From Parapedobacter tibetensis (GTDB lineage: Bacteria; Bacteroidota; Bacteroidia; Sphingobacteriales; Sphingobacteriaceae), in contig NZ_JAMXBE010000015.1 in NCBI RefSeq assembly GCF_024704835.1, positions 92,500 through 156,499 on the forward strand: a stretch of 64,000 nucleotides of DNA, read 5' to 3'. Within the stretch, counting starts at the first letter, position 1. Each line of letters begins with the position of its first letter. Positions 36,621 to 44,873 of this stretch are shown piece by piece. Below the pieces are notes generated by a model. That model saw only the letters and a program-made list of their open reading frames with translations, was not told the DNA's origin and ran no database searches. The translations under genes and the position numbers were made by a program.

Positions 36621-37496
36621 CTAATGCAACCGTTTATCGATTAACGTTTGTATAATGCCATCCACCAAACCCACACGGGGTACGATGATTTGCCGCAAGT
36701 GTCCGTATTTCATCAACGTGAGGAAAATTTCACAGGCGGGGATAATCACATCTGCTCGGTCATTATTCAATTCCAGTACATTTATGCGATCCTTGAGTGA
36801 GAAGGAATTAAGGTATTCGTATAGGGATTTCAGCTTGGCATACGAAATGGGCTTATCCGCTTTGTCACTGGCAAGTCTAGAAAGTTTGTTGATATTGCCA
36901 CCGGTACCAATGCCAGATACATTTTTGAACACCCGTGTATGGGCCTTTACCCATGTTTTCATCTCCTCCCAGGTTTCATCCTTGTCTTGATTATCTAAAA
37001 TGCGGATGGTGCCGATATTAAATGAGGCAGAGGCCACCAACTTGGTATCAGCAAATACCGACAACTCGGTGCTTCCACCTCCAACATCGATGTATAAATA
37101 CGCTTTCTTATTGCCAAGGTGTTGTTCGATATGGCTGTTGTAGATTATCTTGGCTTCCTTGCTCCCGTCTATAATTTTTAGATTAATACCAACTGCCTTA
37201 ATTTCATCAACAATCGAATCCCCATTTTCAGCCTCGCGCATCGCGGATGTAGCACATGCCATGTATTCACTTACTTTGTATACATCCATCAGGTTGCGGA
37301 ATGCTGACATGGTTTTCACCAAATCCAAGGCCTTATGCTTGGATATCCGGCGATTGATGAACGCATCGTCGCCAAGGCGCAATGGTACCCGTACGAAGGT
37401 GTTCTTTTTGAATGATATGATATCATTGTTTTGGATAATATCGGCTATCAGGAGCCTTACCGCGTTTGATCCGATGTCTATTGCTGCGTACCTCAC
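36621..37496 (-). CDS. ppx: Exopolyphosphatase/pppGpp phosphatase-like (Ppx/GppA)
   Basis: The 291-residue protein has the two ATPase-like phosphate loops of the Ppx/GppA family: AIDIGSNAVRLLIAD at the start and YIDVGGGSTELSVFAD at about residue 134. A conserved GIGTGGNINKLSRL block follows. It is about the length of the short, single-domain bacterial forms and lacks the C-terminal HD-like region of E. coli Ppx. It lies 6 bp after ppk1 on the same strand, so polyphosphate synthesis and breakdown are co-expressed. Confidence 0.92.
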   Translation of the reverse strand: MRYAAIDIGSNAVRLLIADIIQNNDIISFKKNTFVRVPLRLGDDAFINRRISKHKALDLVKTMSAFRNLMDVYKVSEYMACATSAMREAENGDSIVDEIKAVGINLKIIDGSKEAKIIYNSHIEQHLGNKKAYLYIDVGGGSTELSVFADTKLVASASFNIGTIRILDNQDKDETWEEMKTWVKAHTRVFKNVSGIGTGGNINKLSRLASDKADKPISYAKLKSLYEYLNSFSLKDRINVLELNNDRADVIIPACEIFLTLMKYGHLRQIIVPRVGLVDGIIQTLIDKRLH

Positions 37497-37502
37497 GTTT
37501 GA

Positions 37503-39569
37503 TTATGATTTATATTTCAAATAATTGTAAATGTCTTCTTGTGCACGGTGCCGGATCTTGCTCTTGGTCCCTATGTACCGGTTATTGTTCATTTGGTTTA
37601 TCTCACGGGTCTTGGTATTATCCCTCAACTGGATATTGATGATGTCGCGGATTTCCTTTCTAATATCCACGTCATAAATGGGAAAGGCTACTTCTATCCT
37701 ACGGTCGATGTTGCGCGTCATCAGGTCGGCAGATGACAAGTAAATCTTTTCCTCGCCCCCATTACCAAAAATCCATACACGGGCATGCTCCAGGTAACGG
37801 TCTACGATACTCCTCACAGTAATGTGTTCGCTAAACCCTTCTTGTCCGGGCACTAGGCAACACATACCGCGGATCATAAGCTGTATCGTTACGCCAGCAT
37901 TGTTCGCCTCGTAGAGTTTCGCAATCATTTCTTCGTCTGAAAGGCTATTCATCTTCAAGATCATGTACCCCTTCCTTCCAGATTTTGTCACTTCAATTTC
38001 ATCATCTATCAGCTGGTATAACAACTGGCGTGTTTCCAGTGGTGAGGTGATGATGGCTTTGTAACTGCGATGGAACGTTTGTTTTTCCAGTCCCTTGAAC
38101 AGGCGTTTGATGTCTTTGGTGATTAGGGGATTGACTGTAAAAAGGCTATGATCGCAATAAATTTTGGCTGTTTTCTCATTGAAATTGCCTGTGGCTAGGT
38201 TGGCATAGTACATCAATCCGTTCTTCTCACGGCGTGTGACAAGGCAAATCTTAGCATGCACTTTATATTGCACTACGCCTATATTCACATTTACCCCGCC
38301 TTCTACCAGCCTATTGCGCCAATAAATATTAGCTTCTTCGTCGAAACGGGCTTTTAATTCAAGTAGGCAATTGACCCGCTTACCGTTTTGGGCGGCATTG
38401 ATTAGTGCATTGATGACACTTGAGTTTTCGGCCAGCCGGTATAGGCAGATGTCTATTTCCTTAACCTTGGGGTCTATTGCAGCCTCCCGTAGGAAGTGAA
38501 CGATGTAATCAAATGATTGGTAGGGTAGACTCACTAAGTAATCACGCTGTGTCATTTGGCTGAATATACTACGACCTAGATCCAAATTGTTGACACGCAA
38601 TTGGGGCATGGGAGGATACTCCAATGATGATCCACCTACATTGGGGAAATCAATGAAATCCTTGAAATTGTGATACCGCCCGCCGGGAATGAGCGCATCC
38701 GAATCTAACCGCATCCACGATACTAAGTGATTGAGCGTATCCAAGGGGATATCGCTATCATAGAGCAACCGCATGGGCCTACCCTTATCACGGCGTTGCA
38801 AGCTTTGCATCAGCGCATCCACAAATTTCTCGCTGATGTCAGCATCGATATCCAACTCGGCATCGCGTGTAAGTTGTATGCTATAGGCCTCTACTGTGTC
38901 ATATTCGAAAATGAAAAACAGGTCATCCAAGCAATACCGGATGATGTCGTCAAGCAAGATGATGAATTTCAAGCCATTGTTTTCGGGCAGTATTAAAAAA
39001 CGGGAAATAATTTTGGTGGGAATTTCCACTAAAGCGAACTTAACTTTCTTTCGGAAAGTCAGCTTTACGATAAAATAAATGCGACGGTCTTTGAGTTCAG
39101 GGAAAGGCTTAAGGGAATCCTCGCCCTCCAGCATAATAGGAACCAGCGTTGGCAATACTTGCTTCCTAAAATATTCGCGTACGTATGTGCCACGTACAAC
39201 ATTTAACTGTTGATCATTGATGATGAAGATCTTTTGCGCTTCCAGCTCCTTAATGATTTCTTGTTCATAGAGATAATCAAACCGCCGTTCGAGCCTCACT
39301 ACGATATTCTTGATTTCATTCAGGATTTTCCTCGGGTTGAACCCGAGCATGGTTTTAGTTTTGCTGTTGATGTCCACTAATCGGTTGAGCGTAGCTACCC
39401 TCACCCGATAAAATTCATCTAGGTTTGATGAAAAAATTGCCAAAAACCGAAGCCGTTCCACAAGGGGCACCGTCTTATCTGCGGCTTCTTGTAGCACACG
39501 CTCGTTGAAATACAACCAGCTTATCTCACGGTTTATAAGTGGGATTTTTCGCTTCACATCTGTAAACAT
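37503..39569 (-). CDS. ppk1: Polyphosphate kinase
   Basis: The 688-residue product has the four PPK1 domains. The N-terminal part contains REISWLYFNERVLQEA and SNLDEFYRVRVA. The catalytic PLD-like domains contain the phosphohistidine motif VQYKVHAKICLVTRRE and the second one near RSIVDRYLEHARVWIFGNGG. It reversibly transfers the gamma phosphate of ATP to polyphosphate. It is followed by ppx after 6 bp. Both lie in a minus-strand run with an oxidoreductase, a DUF4142 lipoprotein and ppc upstream, but a 156-bp gap separates it from them. Confidence 0.96.
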   Translation of the reverse strand: MFTDVKRKIPLINREISWLYFNERVLQEAADKTVPLVERLRFLAIFSSNLDEFYRVRVATLNRLVDINSKTKTMLGFNPRKILNEIKNIVVRLERRFDYLYEQEIIKELEAQKIFIINDQQLNVVRGTYVREYFRKQVLPTLVPIMLEGEDSLKPFPELKDRRIYFIVKLTFRKKVKFALVEIPTKIISRFLILPENNGLKFIILLDDIIRYCLDDLFFIFEYDTVEAYSIQLTRDAELDIDADISEKFVDALMQSLQRRDKGRPMRLLYDSDIPLDTLNHLVSWMRLDSDALIPGGRYHNFKDFIDFPNVGGSSLEYPPMPQLRVNNLDLGRSIFSQMTQRDYLVSLPYQSFDYIVHFLREAAIDPKVKEIDICLYRLAENSSVINALINAAQNGKRVNCLLELKARFDEEANIYWRNRLVEGGVNVNIGVVQYKVHAKICLVTRREKNGLMYYANLATGNFNEKTAKIYCDHSLFTVNPLITKDIKRLFKGLEKQTFHRSYKAIITSPLETRQLLYQLIDDEIEVTKSGRKGYMILKMNSLSDEEMIAKLYEANNAGVTIQLMIRGMCCLVPGQEGFSEHITVRSIVDRYLEHARVWIFGNGGEEKIYLSSADLMTRNIDRRIEVAFPIYDVDIRKEIRDIINIQLRDNTKTREINQMNNNRYIGTKSKIRHRAQEDIYNYLKYKS

Positions 39570-39725
39570 TTAGCCGCTTTCCGTTAATAGGCCAATATTA
39601 ACAATGCAAAGTTCTATTAGTGTTAATTACTTGTTAATTCACTGTTACCAAACATCGTATTGATAATGGGCTTAACTGGATTGGCGGCGTCTAGGGTATG
39701 CGGTATTCACGTAAACGCAAGATAA

Positions 39726-40757
39726 TCAACCATTCCAAGCCGGCTGTTCAAGGATTTCCATTTGCCAAAGAATCTCCTCCTCCTTCACAGGAAATGATTC
39801 GCCCCTTCGTATTTGAGCGTATACAGCGTTGAAAAGATCGTTGTAATCACCTTTAAGTGCTTCGCGATAACGCATTTCGCGGTCGCCATTGGCCTTGATT
39901 AAGGTAATCAGTCCTTCCTTCCCCGGAGGTTCTATACCATATTCTGGATCTTTAGGCAAAATTCCTGCTTGCAACTGGTCTTCCTGCACATCCGCCCTTA
40001 CTTTTTGGAAAGAACCTTTGATGCCATGCAAGACATAAGCAGGAAGCGGATTGGCTACCAGCAAACTCGCATAGATAAATACCGTCAACCCACTTTCATA
40101 AGTGAGGATCAAGGTGGAGAAATCATCCACTTCTGACCCCGGCCGATGAGCAGTAGCAATCTTGAGGCTCTTCTGGGGTTTGCCAAACAAACTAATCACT
40201 TGGTCAAGCAGGTGTGGGCCAAGGTCATATAGCACACCACTACCTGGTATTTTGGTTTCCTTGAAGGTCTTGTGACTTCTTTCCATGCGATAGCGGTCAA
40301 ACCGTACATGCATTTCGATCAATTCGCCCAGTACTTCCCGGTCAATCACACGCTTGAGCAATTTAAAATCACTATCCCATCTACGATTCTGGAAAACCAT
40401 CACATGCTTACCCATTTTCTTGCCCAAATCAAACAGCTTCTTGGCGTCCTTGCTGTTGGGTGCGAATGGTTTTTCGACCAAAATATGCTTGCCGGCTTTT
40501 AGTGCTTTTGTCGCATAGTCTACATGAGTATCGTTTGGTGTATTGACAATGACTAACTCAATCTTCTCGTCGTTTAACAGTTCATCTACCGAATCATAGC
40601 TGATGATGCCGGGATATCGCTTGTGCGCTCGCTTTTCGTGCCGTTCTACAATGGCATGCAACTCAAAGCGACTTTTTTGCTGGATGAAGGGGGCATGAAA
40701 TACCCTTCCGGACATTCCGTATGATAAGATCCCTGTGGTTATATTTTTCTTGGGCAT
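39726..40757 (-). CDS. Gfo/Idh/MocA-family oxidoreductase
   Basis: The 343-residue product has an N-terminal Rossmann NAD(P)-binding domain with ILSYGMSGRVFHAPFI. The central E-K-P motif is HILVEKPFAPNSKDAKKL, with the catalytic Lys, and GSGVLYDLGPHLLDQ follows in the C-terminal dehydrogenase domain. The family oxidises or reduces sugars and cyclitols. It starts 15 bp after the DUF4142 gene, so the two probably share a transcript. The substrate is unknown; an inositol-type substrate would be tempting given the lipid cluster, but nothing in the sequence shows it. Confidence 0.9.
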   Translation of the reverse strand: MPKKNITTGILSYGMSGRVFHAPFIQQKSRFELHAIVERHEKRAHKRYPGIISYDSVDELLNDEKIELVIVNTPNDTHVDYATKALKAGKHILVEKPFAPNSKDAKKLFDLGKKMGKHVMVFQNRRWDSDFKLLKRVIDREVLGELIEMHVRFDRYRMERSHKTFKETKIPGSGVLYDLGPHLLDQVISLFGKPQKSLKIATAHRPGSEVDDFSTLILTYESGLTVFIYASLLVANPLPAYVLHGIKGSFQKVRADVQEDQLQAGILPKDPEYGIEPPGKEGLITLIKANGDREMRYREALKGDYNDLFNAVYAQIRRGESFPVKEEEILWQMEILEQPAWNG

Positions 40758-40772
40758 GGCCGTATCAATTTG

Positions 40773-41345
40773 TCAATGGTGTGCGCCGTGGTCTTCTTTC
40801 CCGCCAGTCAGGGCATATAATTCGTTGACCAAGGGTAATTTTTCTTTGGCGTATCTATTCAGTGATTTTACGGTATTGTGGTCAACACGGCTCAACTGTT
40901 CTAATATGATTTGTTGCTCATGTTGAACATGTGCGATGTAGCCTTCGCTATCAAAGCTTCCCAAGCTATCCGCGGCAAAATGATGGGGTACGGTAAATAC
41001 TGGCATGCCAGGGTCGGGTAAAATCACGAGGGATTCTACTGCGAGATTTTCCAGTTCGGGAATAACCTCTTCATAGGTCTCGATGACCTTGGCAGCCACT
41101 TCCTTGGCTGCAGGAGAAGCTGGTGCAGATTGTACGTGTTTGGCTAAATGCGTCTCAAAGACTGCTTTTTCGTGTACCGTTTTGAAAAAGGTGAAGCCTT
41201 CGAAATCTATATTAGTGGCATTATTATAGAGTTTATCCCGTCCGTAGGGTTCTCCAAGATTCCTACAGGAACCGAACAAGGTGATAGCTGCAATGGCTGC
41301 AATAATAGAAGTCCTATTGGGTATCATATCGCATATTATTTTCAT
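40773..41345 (-). CDS. DUF4142 lipoprotein
   Basis: The 190-residue protein has a lipoprotein signal with lipobox LFGSC (about residue 26) and then a helical domain with FFKTVHEKAVFETHLAKHVQ, SPAAKEVAAKVIETYEEVIPELENLA and YIAHVQHEQQIILEQLSR. This is the four-helix ferritin-like layout of DUF4142. It ends in a His-rich tail (DHGAHH). The family is periplasmic and linked to stress, but its chemistry is unknown. It precedes the Gfo/Idh/MocA gene by 15 bp. A start at residue 7 is also possible. Confidence 0.85.
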   Translation of the reverse strand: MKIICDMIPNRTSIIAAIAAITLFGSCRNLGEPYGRDKLYNNATNIDFEGFTFFKTVHEKAVFETHLAKHVQSAPASPAAKEVAAKVIETYEEVIPELENLAVESLVILPDPGMPVFTVPHHFAADSLGSFDSEGYIAHVQHEQQIILEQLSRVDHNTVKSLNRYAKEKLPLVNELYALTGGKEDHGAHH

Positions 41346-41358
41346 GCAACAAACTTAG

Positions 41359-41386
41359 ACAAACTTGCTTTGATATGCAAGTTTGT
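41359..41386 (-). terminator. Hairpin between ppc and the DUF4142 gene
   Basis: ACAAACTTGC (41359-41368) pairs with GCAAGTTTGT (41377-41386), a perfect 10-bp stem with an 8-nt loop. It probably ends the ppc transcript. Confidence 0.6.
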
Positions 41387-41410
41387 TGGAAGCGAAGGAG
41401 CAAGACAACT

Positions 41411-43987
41411 TCAAGCCAAATTCCTGCCTGCATTGACCACCCCATAAACCGTACGGGTGACCAATTTAGAAAACACCTCGCGGTCTTTATCGTCTATTCC
41501 TTCCTTTTGTAATTGTTTGATCGCGTAGTGTTGAATAATCAGCAGAGGCAATACGATTTTCTCCCGGATGGCAATGGACTCACGTTCTACGGGATAGCTT
41601 TCCATGAGAACCTTGCTCCGGCTTAGTTTCAGTACGTATTCCTTCGTGCGTTCATACTCTTCACGCATCTGTTTCCAGAAACCACTGAAGTCCTCATCAT
41701 TTTGGATATAGGATGTAAGGTCGAAATTCGATTTGGACATGGACATCATACAATTGTCTATGATTGTCTTAAACATACCCGATGTTTCATACAGTTGCTG
41801 TACCTGCTCCCACTTGCCTGTTTCTTCTGCTTGTTTGAGCGCGGAACCTACACCGTAGAAGCCAGGGATATTCTGCTTAAGCTGACTCCAAGCGGTAACA
41901 AAGCTGATGGCTCGCAAGTCTTCCAAACGCAGTTCCTTATCTGCATTCCGTTTTACTGGGCGGCTACTGATGTTAATCTGCGACAGGAATTTAAGAGGGC
42001 TGAACCGTTCGAGGTATTTGAGGAACAGCGGATCATGCCGCAATGCCAAAAATTTCTCATGACTGATATTGGCCATATATTCAATCAATTGCTTTTTTTC
42101 TGCCGATAACGTGTCACCATCTTTTTGCCCAAGATGCGAGGTGAGGCCTGCATGCAGCAATTGCTCGATATTGTAATGTGCCGTATCCAATGAACCATAC
42201 TGGCTACTGATGGTCTGCCCTTGTATGGTCAGTTGGATATGGTCATTGGCAATTTCCGTACCCATGGAAGCATAGAAACGTTGTGTTTTGCCCCCGCCAC
42301 GGGCAGGGGGGCCACCCCTACCGTCGAAAAATACCAAATCAACGTCATACCGGCGTGCAATGGCCGTAAGTTCAACCTTAGCTTTATAAATGGACCAATT
42401 GGCCATCAGGTATCCGCCATCTTTCGTGCTGTCAGAAAAACCAAGCATGATGGTTTGTTTGTTGCCCCGGCGCTTGAGATGTGCTGCATACTGGGAATGG
42501 GTATACAAGCTCTCCATGACATCCGCCGCTCGTGTGAGGTCGTCGACCGTTTCGAAGAGGGGTACAAAATCGATATGCAATGCTTGGGTTTGCCACCCAC
42601 TCCATAAAAACAGTTCCATCAGCTCCAATATATCCGAAGCTTGCTGGCAATTACTGATGATAAACCGTTGGGCGGCACGCTCGCCACCTGATTGCTGAAT
42701 TTCTTTAATTAGCCGGATTACGCCAAGTGTATCGGCAACCAACGCATGCGCATCCTCACCATATTGCAAATCGTCCTCCTTGAATTGCAATGCCTTTTGT
42801 TTGGCGGCCTCATCCAATTCTGCAAAATTTGCTGGAATACCGGTAGCTGGTGCTTGGCTTTCGCGAAGGTATGTATGCGTTTGCCGGATGACGCTACTAT
42901 CCTGCCGGATATCCAACGTAGTGAAAAAGCAACCAAATGTTTTTACCTTGCGCAACAAATCGTCCACCAATTCCACGAATAGCCCATCGTGATACTCAAT
43001 TAATACTCTTTTGATTTCCAATAAATTATGGATGATATCAGGCTTTTCATTTATCGGATTTTCAGCAGGATTAAAGCTATTATCATAAAACAGGTCTTGC
43101 AGAATATCCATGTATTTTTCTACTCCTCTGAACGTGATTCTCCTTTTGAGTATCCTGAAATCGCGATAATAGCAACGAAACAGGATCGTCCGTAGTAATA
43201 GCGCTACCCGCTTGGTGCTTTCCACGGTCACATTGGGGTTGCCATCGCGGTCGCCACCGGGCCAGAAGCCAAGCTCCACCAGTTGGTTGTTTTCATTGGC
43301 CGGGATATCAAACTCATCATCAATCTTGGATTGAATAGCCGAGGCTACAGAGTAAAACACGTTTTCGAGAAACCATGCCAAACTAATCGCTTCGTCTACC
43401 GGGGTAGGCTTGTTTTTATTCATGAAGGGTGTCTTACCCAACTGTTGCAACAACAGGTGTACGTTGTTGATATCATTTTTTTTCAGGGCCTCGGTCAAGT
43501 CCGTGATAATAGCTAGCACGGGTCCGGGATAAAACTGCGTAGGATGCGCCGTCAATACCAACCGTAAGGAAAAGTCATTTAGTTTTGCAACCAGCTTATC
43601 CCTTAACTCCTTATTGTTTTCCGTTTGTTTAAATACTGAATCCAATAATCCGGCATCGTCCGAGCGACCTGTCTTCCTGAATGCTGCATCTTCCACCGCA
43701 TCGAATAAGACCACTTGCCGCTCAATGTATTGGATGATTCTGAAAAGTAGGTCGATATGGTCCGATTCACGCACATATTGTTTATATTGGCTGAAAAAGC
43801 TCTCAATGACTGCCTCCGGATCCATTTTTTCAGACACGCCATGTTCACAGTGTGTGGTAAAAAACGGCAAAAGTATGCCGGTGTGTTTCACCTGATAGAA
43901 CGGTAATGTCATAAATAGACTATTGAACAGCTCAAAGCGCATGAGCACTTCGTTTTCAAAGACCGCTTGTTTTTTACTTAACTTCAT
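41411..43987 (-). CDS. ppc: Phosphoenolpyruvate carboxylase
   Basis: The 858-residue protein has the PEPC signature blocks: LTAHPTQ with the catalytic His, GGDRDGNPNVT, MLGFSDSTKDGGYLMANW and the glycine loop FFDGRGGPPARGGGKTQ. The C-terminus is shorter than in plant enzymes, ending GVVNAGRNLA. The loop wording PPARGGG and TAHPTQ differs from the usual GRGGxxGRGGGP and TAHPTE, as in other Bacteroidota PEPCs. It carboxylates phosphoenolpyruvate to oxaloacetate. It has its own hairpin downstream. Confidence 0.94.
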   Translation of the reverse strand: MKLSKKQAVFENEVLMRFELFNSLFMTLPFYQVKHTGILLPFFTTHCEHGVSEKMDPEAVIESFFSQYKQYVRESDHIDLLFRIIQYIERQVVLFDAVEDAAFRKTGRSDDAGLLDSVFKQTENNKELRDKLVAKLNDFSLRLVLTAHPTQFYPGPVLAIITDLTEALKKNDINNVHLLLQQLGKTPFMNKNKPTPVDEAISLAWFLENVFYSVASAIQSKIDDEFDIPANENNQLVELGFWPGGDRDGNPNVTVESTKRVALLLRTILFRCYYRDFRILKRRITFRGVEKYMDILQDLFYDNSFNPAENPINEKPDIIHNLLEIKRVLIEYHDGLFVELVDDLLRKVKTFGCFFTTLDIRQDSSVIRQTHTYLRESQAPATGIPANFAELDEAAKQKALQFKEDDLQYGEDAHALVADTLGVIRLIKEIQQSGGERAAQRFIISNCQQASDILELMELFLWSGWQTQALHIDFVPLFETVDDLTRAADVMESLYTHSQYAAHLKRRGNKQTIMLGFSDSTKDGGYLMANWSIYKAKVELTAIARRYDVDLVFFDGRGGPPARGGGKTQRFYASMGTEIANDHIQLTIQGQTISSQYGSLDTAHYNIEQLLHAGLTSHLGQKDGDTLSAEKKQLIEYMANISHEKFLALRHDPLFLKYLERFSPLKFLSQINISSRPVKRNADKELRLEDLRAISFVTAWSQLKQNIPGFYGVGSALKQAEETGKWEQVQQLYETSGMFKTIIDNCMMSMSKSNFDLTSYIQNDEDFSGFWKQMREEYERTKEYVLKLSRSKVLMESYPVERESIAIREKIVLPLLIIQHYAIKQLQKEGIDDKDREVFSKLVTRTVYGVVNAGRNLA

Positions 43988-44277
43988 GTAATGATGTAAT
44001 GGAAAATAAGAACCAATATAGGGCTTGTTGGCCTAAATACATTCGGCTTTTCCCGCCGAGAATGCACATTTAAACAACCAAACCGCCAAATATATAAATA
44101 ATTTACCAAAAAAAACGGTGTATTGTTAAAAAAATAACAACAATATAGTCAATATATTAAAAAAACATTAATAAAAACAATTCAAAAGCGTTCAATTTTA
44201 TCAACAAAATACCTTTCGATTTGTTGAAACACTTGTAAAACAAATGGCGGTAAAATAAAAAAGCTAAGGCAAAAAAA
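43988..44277. other. AT-rich spacer, no gene seen
   Basis: The interval between ppc and the broken small lipoprotein is very AT-rich (long runs of A) and contains no reading frame or hairpin that I can support. Confidence 0.6.
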
Positions 44278-44600
44278 TTATATACTGCAGAAGTAACTGC
44301 AACAGGTGGCCGAGACGGGGAGATCAAATCGACCGATGGCGTCCTCATCCATAAATACACTTGCATAAAAACGATAGGACTTTGTTCCGTCATCATTATA
44401 TTCAAGGTATCGTCCTGTTATCTCCCGATCAAAGTTCTTCTCTACACCATTCATCTTAGAGCCTGTTTAAATTTGACGTAATACTTCCCCGCCGGTGCAT
44501 CCTTATTCTTTTCACAACCCGCCAAAAACGTGACAAGTAACGAAGCGGCTAGGCCGATCGCTATAACTGCGATGGTTAATCGTAAATTTTTCATGTTCAT
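44278..44600 (-). pseudogene. Small secreted lipoprotein gene with a one-base frameshift
   Basis: The first frame (44600-44451) encodes 49 residues: a lipoprotein signal with the lipobox FLAGC, then EKNKDAPAGKYYVKFK. It then runs into QALR and a stop. The second frame (44454-44278, 58 residues) begins MNGVEKNFDREITGRYLEYNDDGTKSYRFYASV, which is the natural continuation of a 'KYYVKFK...NGVEKxF' lipoprotein domain. Adding one A to the short A-run after the KFK codons joins the two frames into about 107 residues (KFKTGSKMNGVEKNF). Either the gene is a recent frameshift pseudogene or the base is a sequence error. Two translationally coupled genes (ATGA overlap) are the less likely alternative. 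Confidence 0.55.
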
Positions 44601-44700
44601 GATTGTTGTTTTTAATTAATTTTGAAATATGTTTAAGTCATATAAACCTTCAGATGGTTAATCATCTGTTGATAGGGGCAAACCTAACCAAGTAAAATGC

Positions 44701-44734
44701 GGCATCAAATACTCAACAGTGAGTATTTGATGCC
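44701..44734. other. Perfect 15-bp hairpin in the divergent interval before the FUSC gene
   Basis: GGCATCAAATACTCA (44701-44715) and TGAGTATTTGATGCC (44720-44734) are exact inverted copies around ACAG. It lies between two divergent genes, where a terminator is not expected. It could be an operator for a dimeric regulator or a terminator left from a lost gene. Confidence 0.5.
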
Positions 44735-44768
44735 TAACATCATCCATTTTTATCACAATCCTTTTGCG

Positions 44769-44776
44769 TATCTTTG
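44769..44776 (+). promoter_or_regulatory. -7 box of the FUSC gene
   Basis: TATCTTTG fits TAnnTTTG exactly and gives a leader of about 95 nt before the ATG at 44874. Confidence 0.5.
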
Positions 44777-44825
44777 CGATTGCCATCCGTCTATGCATCA
44801 AACCGGCCGCCAGATTGCGGATAGT

Positions 44826-44843
44826 TGCCTACGGTAGGCTAGG
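44826..44843. repeat. Short palindromic repeat in the FUSC leader
   Basis: TGCCTACGGTAGGCTAGG is nearly repeated at 47164-47182 as TGCCTGATGGTAGGCTGGG. GCCTAC/GTAGGC forms a small hairpin. The TGCCT-N3-GGTAGGC pattern looks like the short palindromes scattered through many Bacteroidota genomes. Confidence 0.35.
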
Positions 44844-44873
44844 CTTCATCGCCATTAACGGCATGATATTCTG

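Noticed and set aside
39726..40757. Gfo/Idh/MocA oxidoreductase as an inositol dehydrogenase linked to the lipid cluster
   Set aside because: The family has many substrates and the gene lies more than 11 kb away in a different transcript; nothing specific supports it.
44465..44471. TTTAAAC heptamer (minus strand) in the broken lipoprotein gene as a programmed frameshift site
   Set aside because: The zero frame reads TTT-AAA-C, not T-TTA-AAC, and a slip would hit TAA, so programmed -1 frameshifting does not fit. A one-base deletion explains it better.
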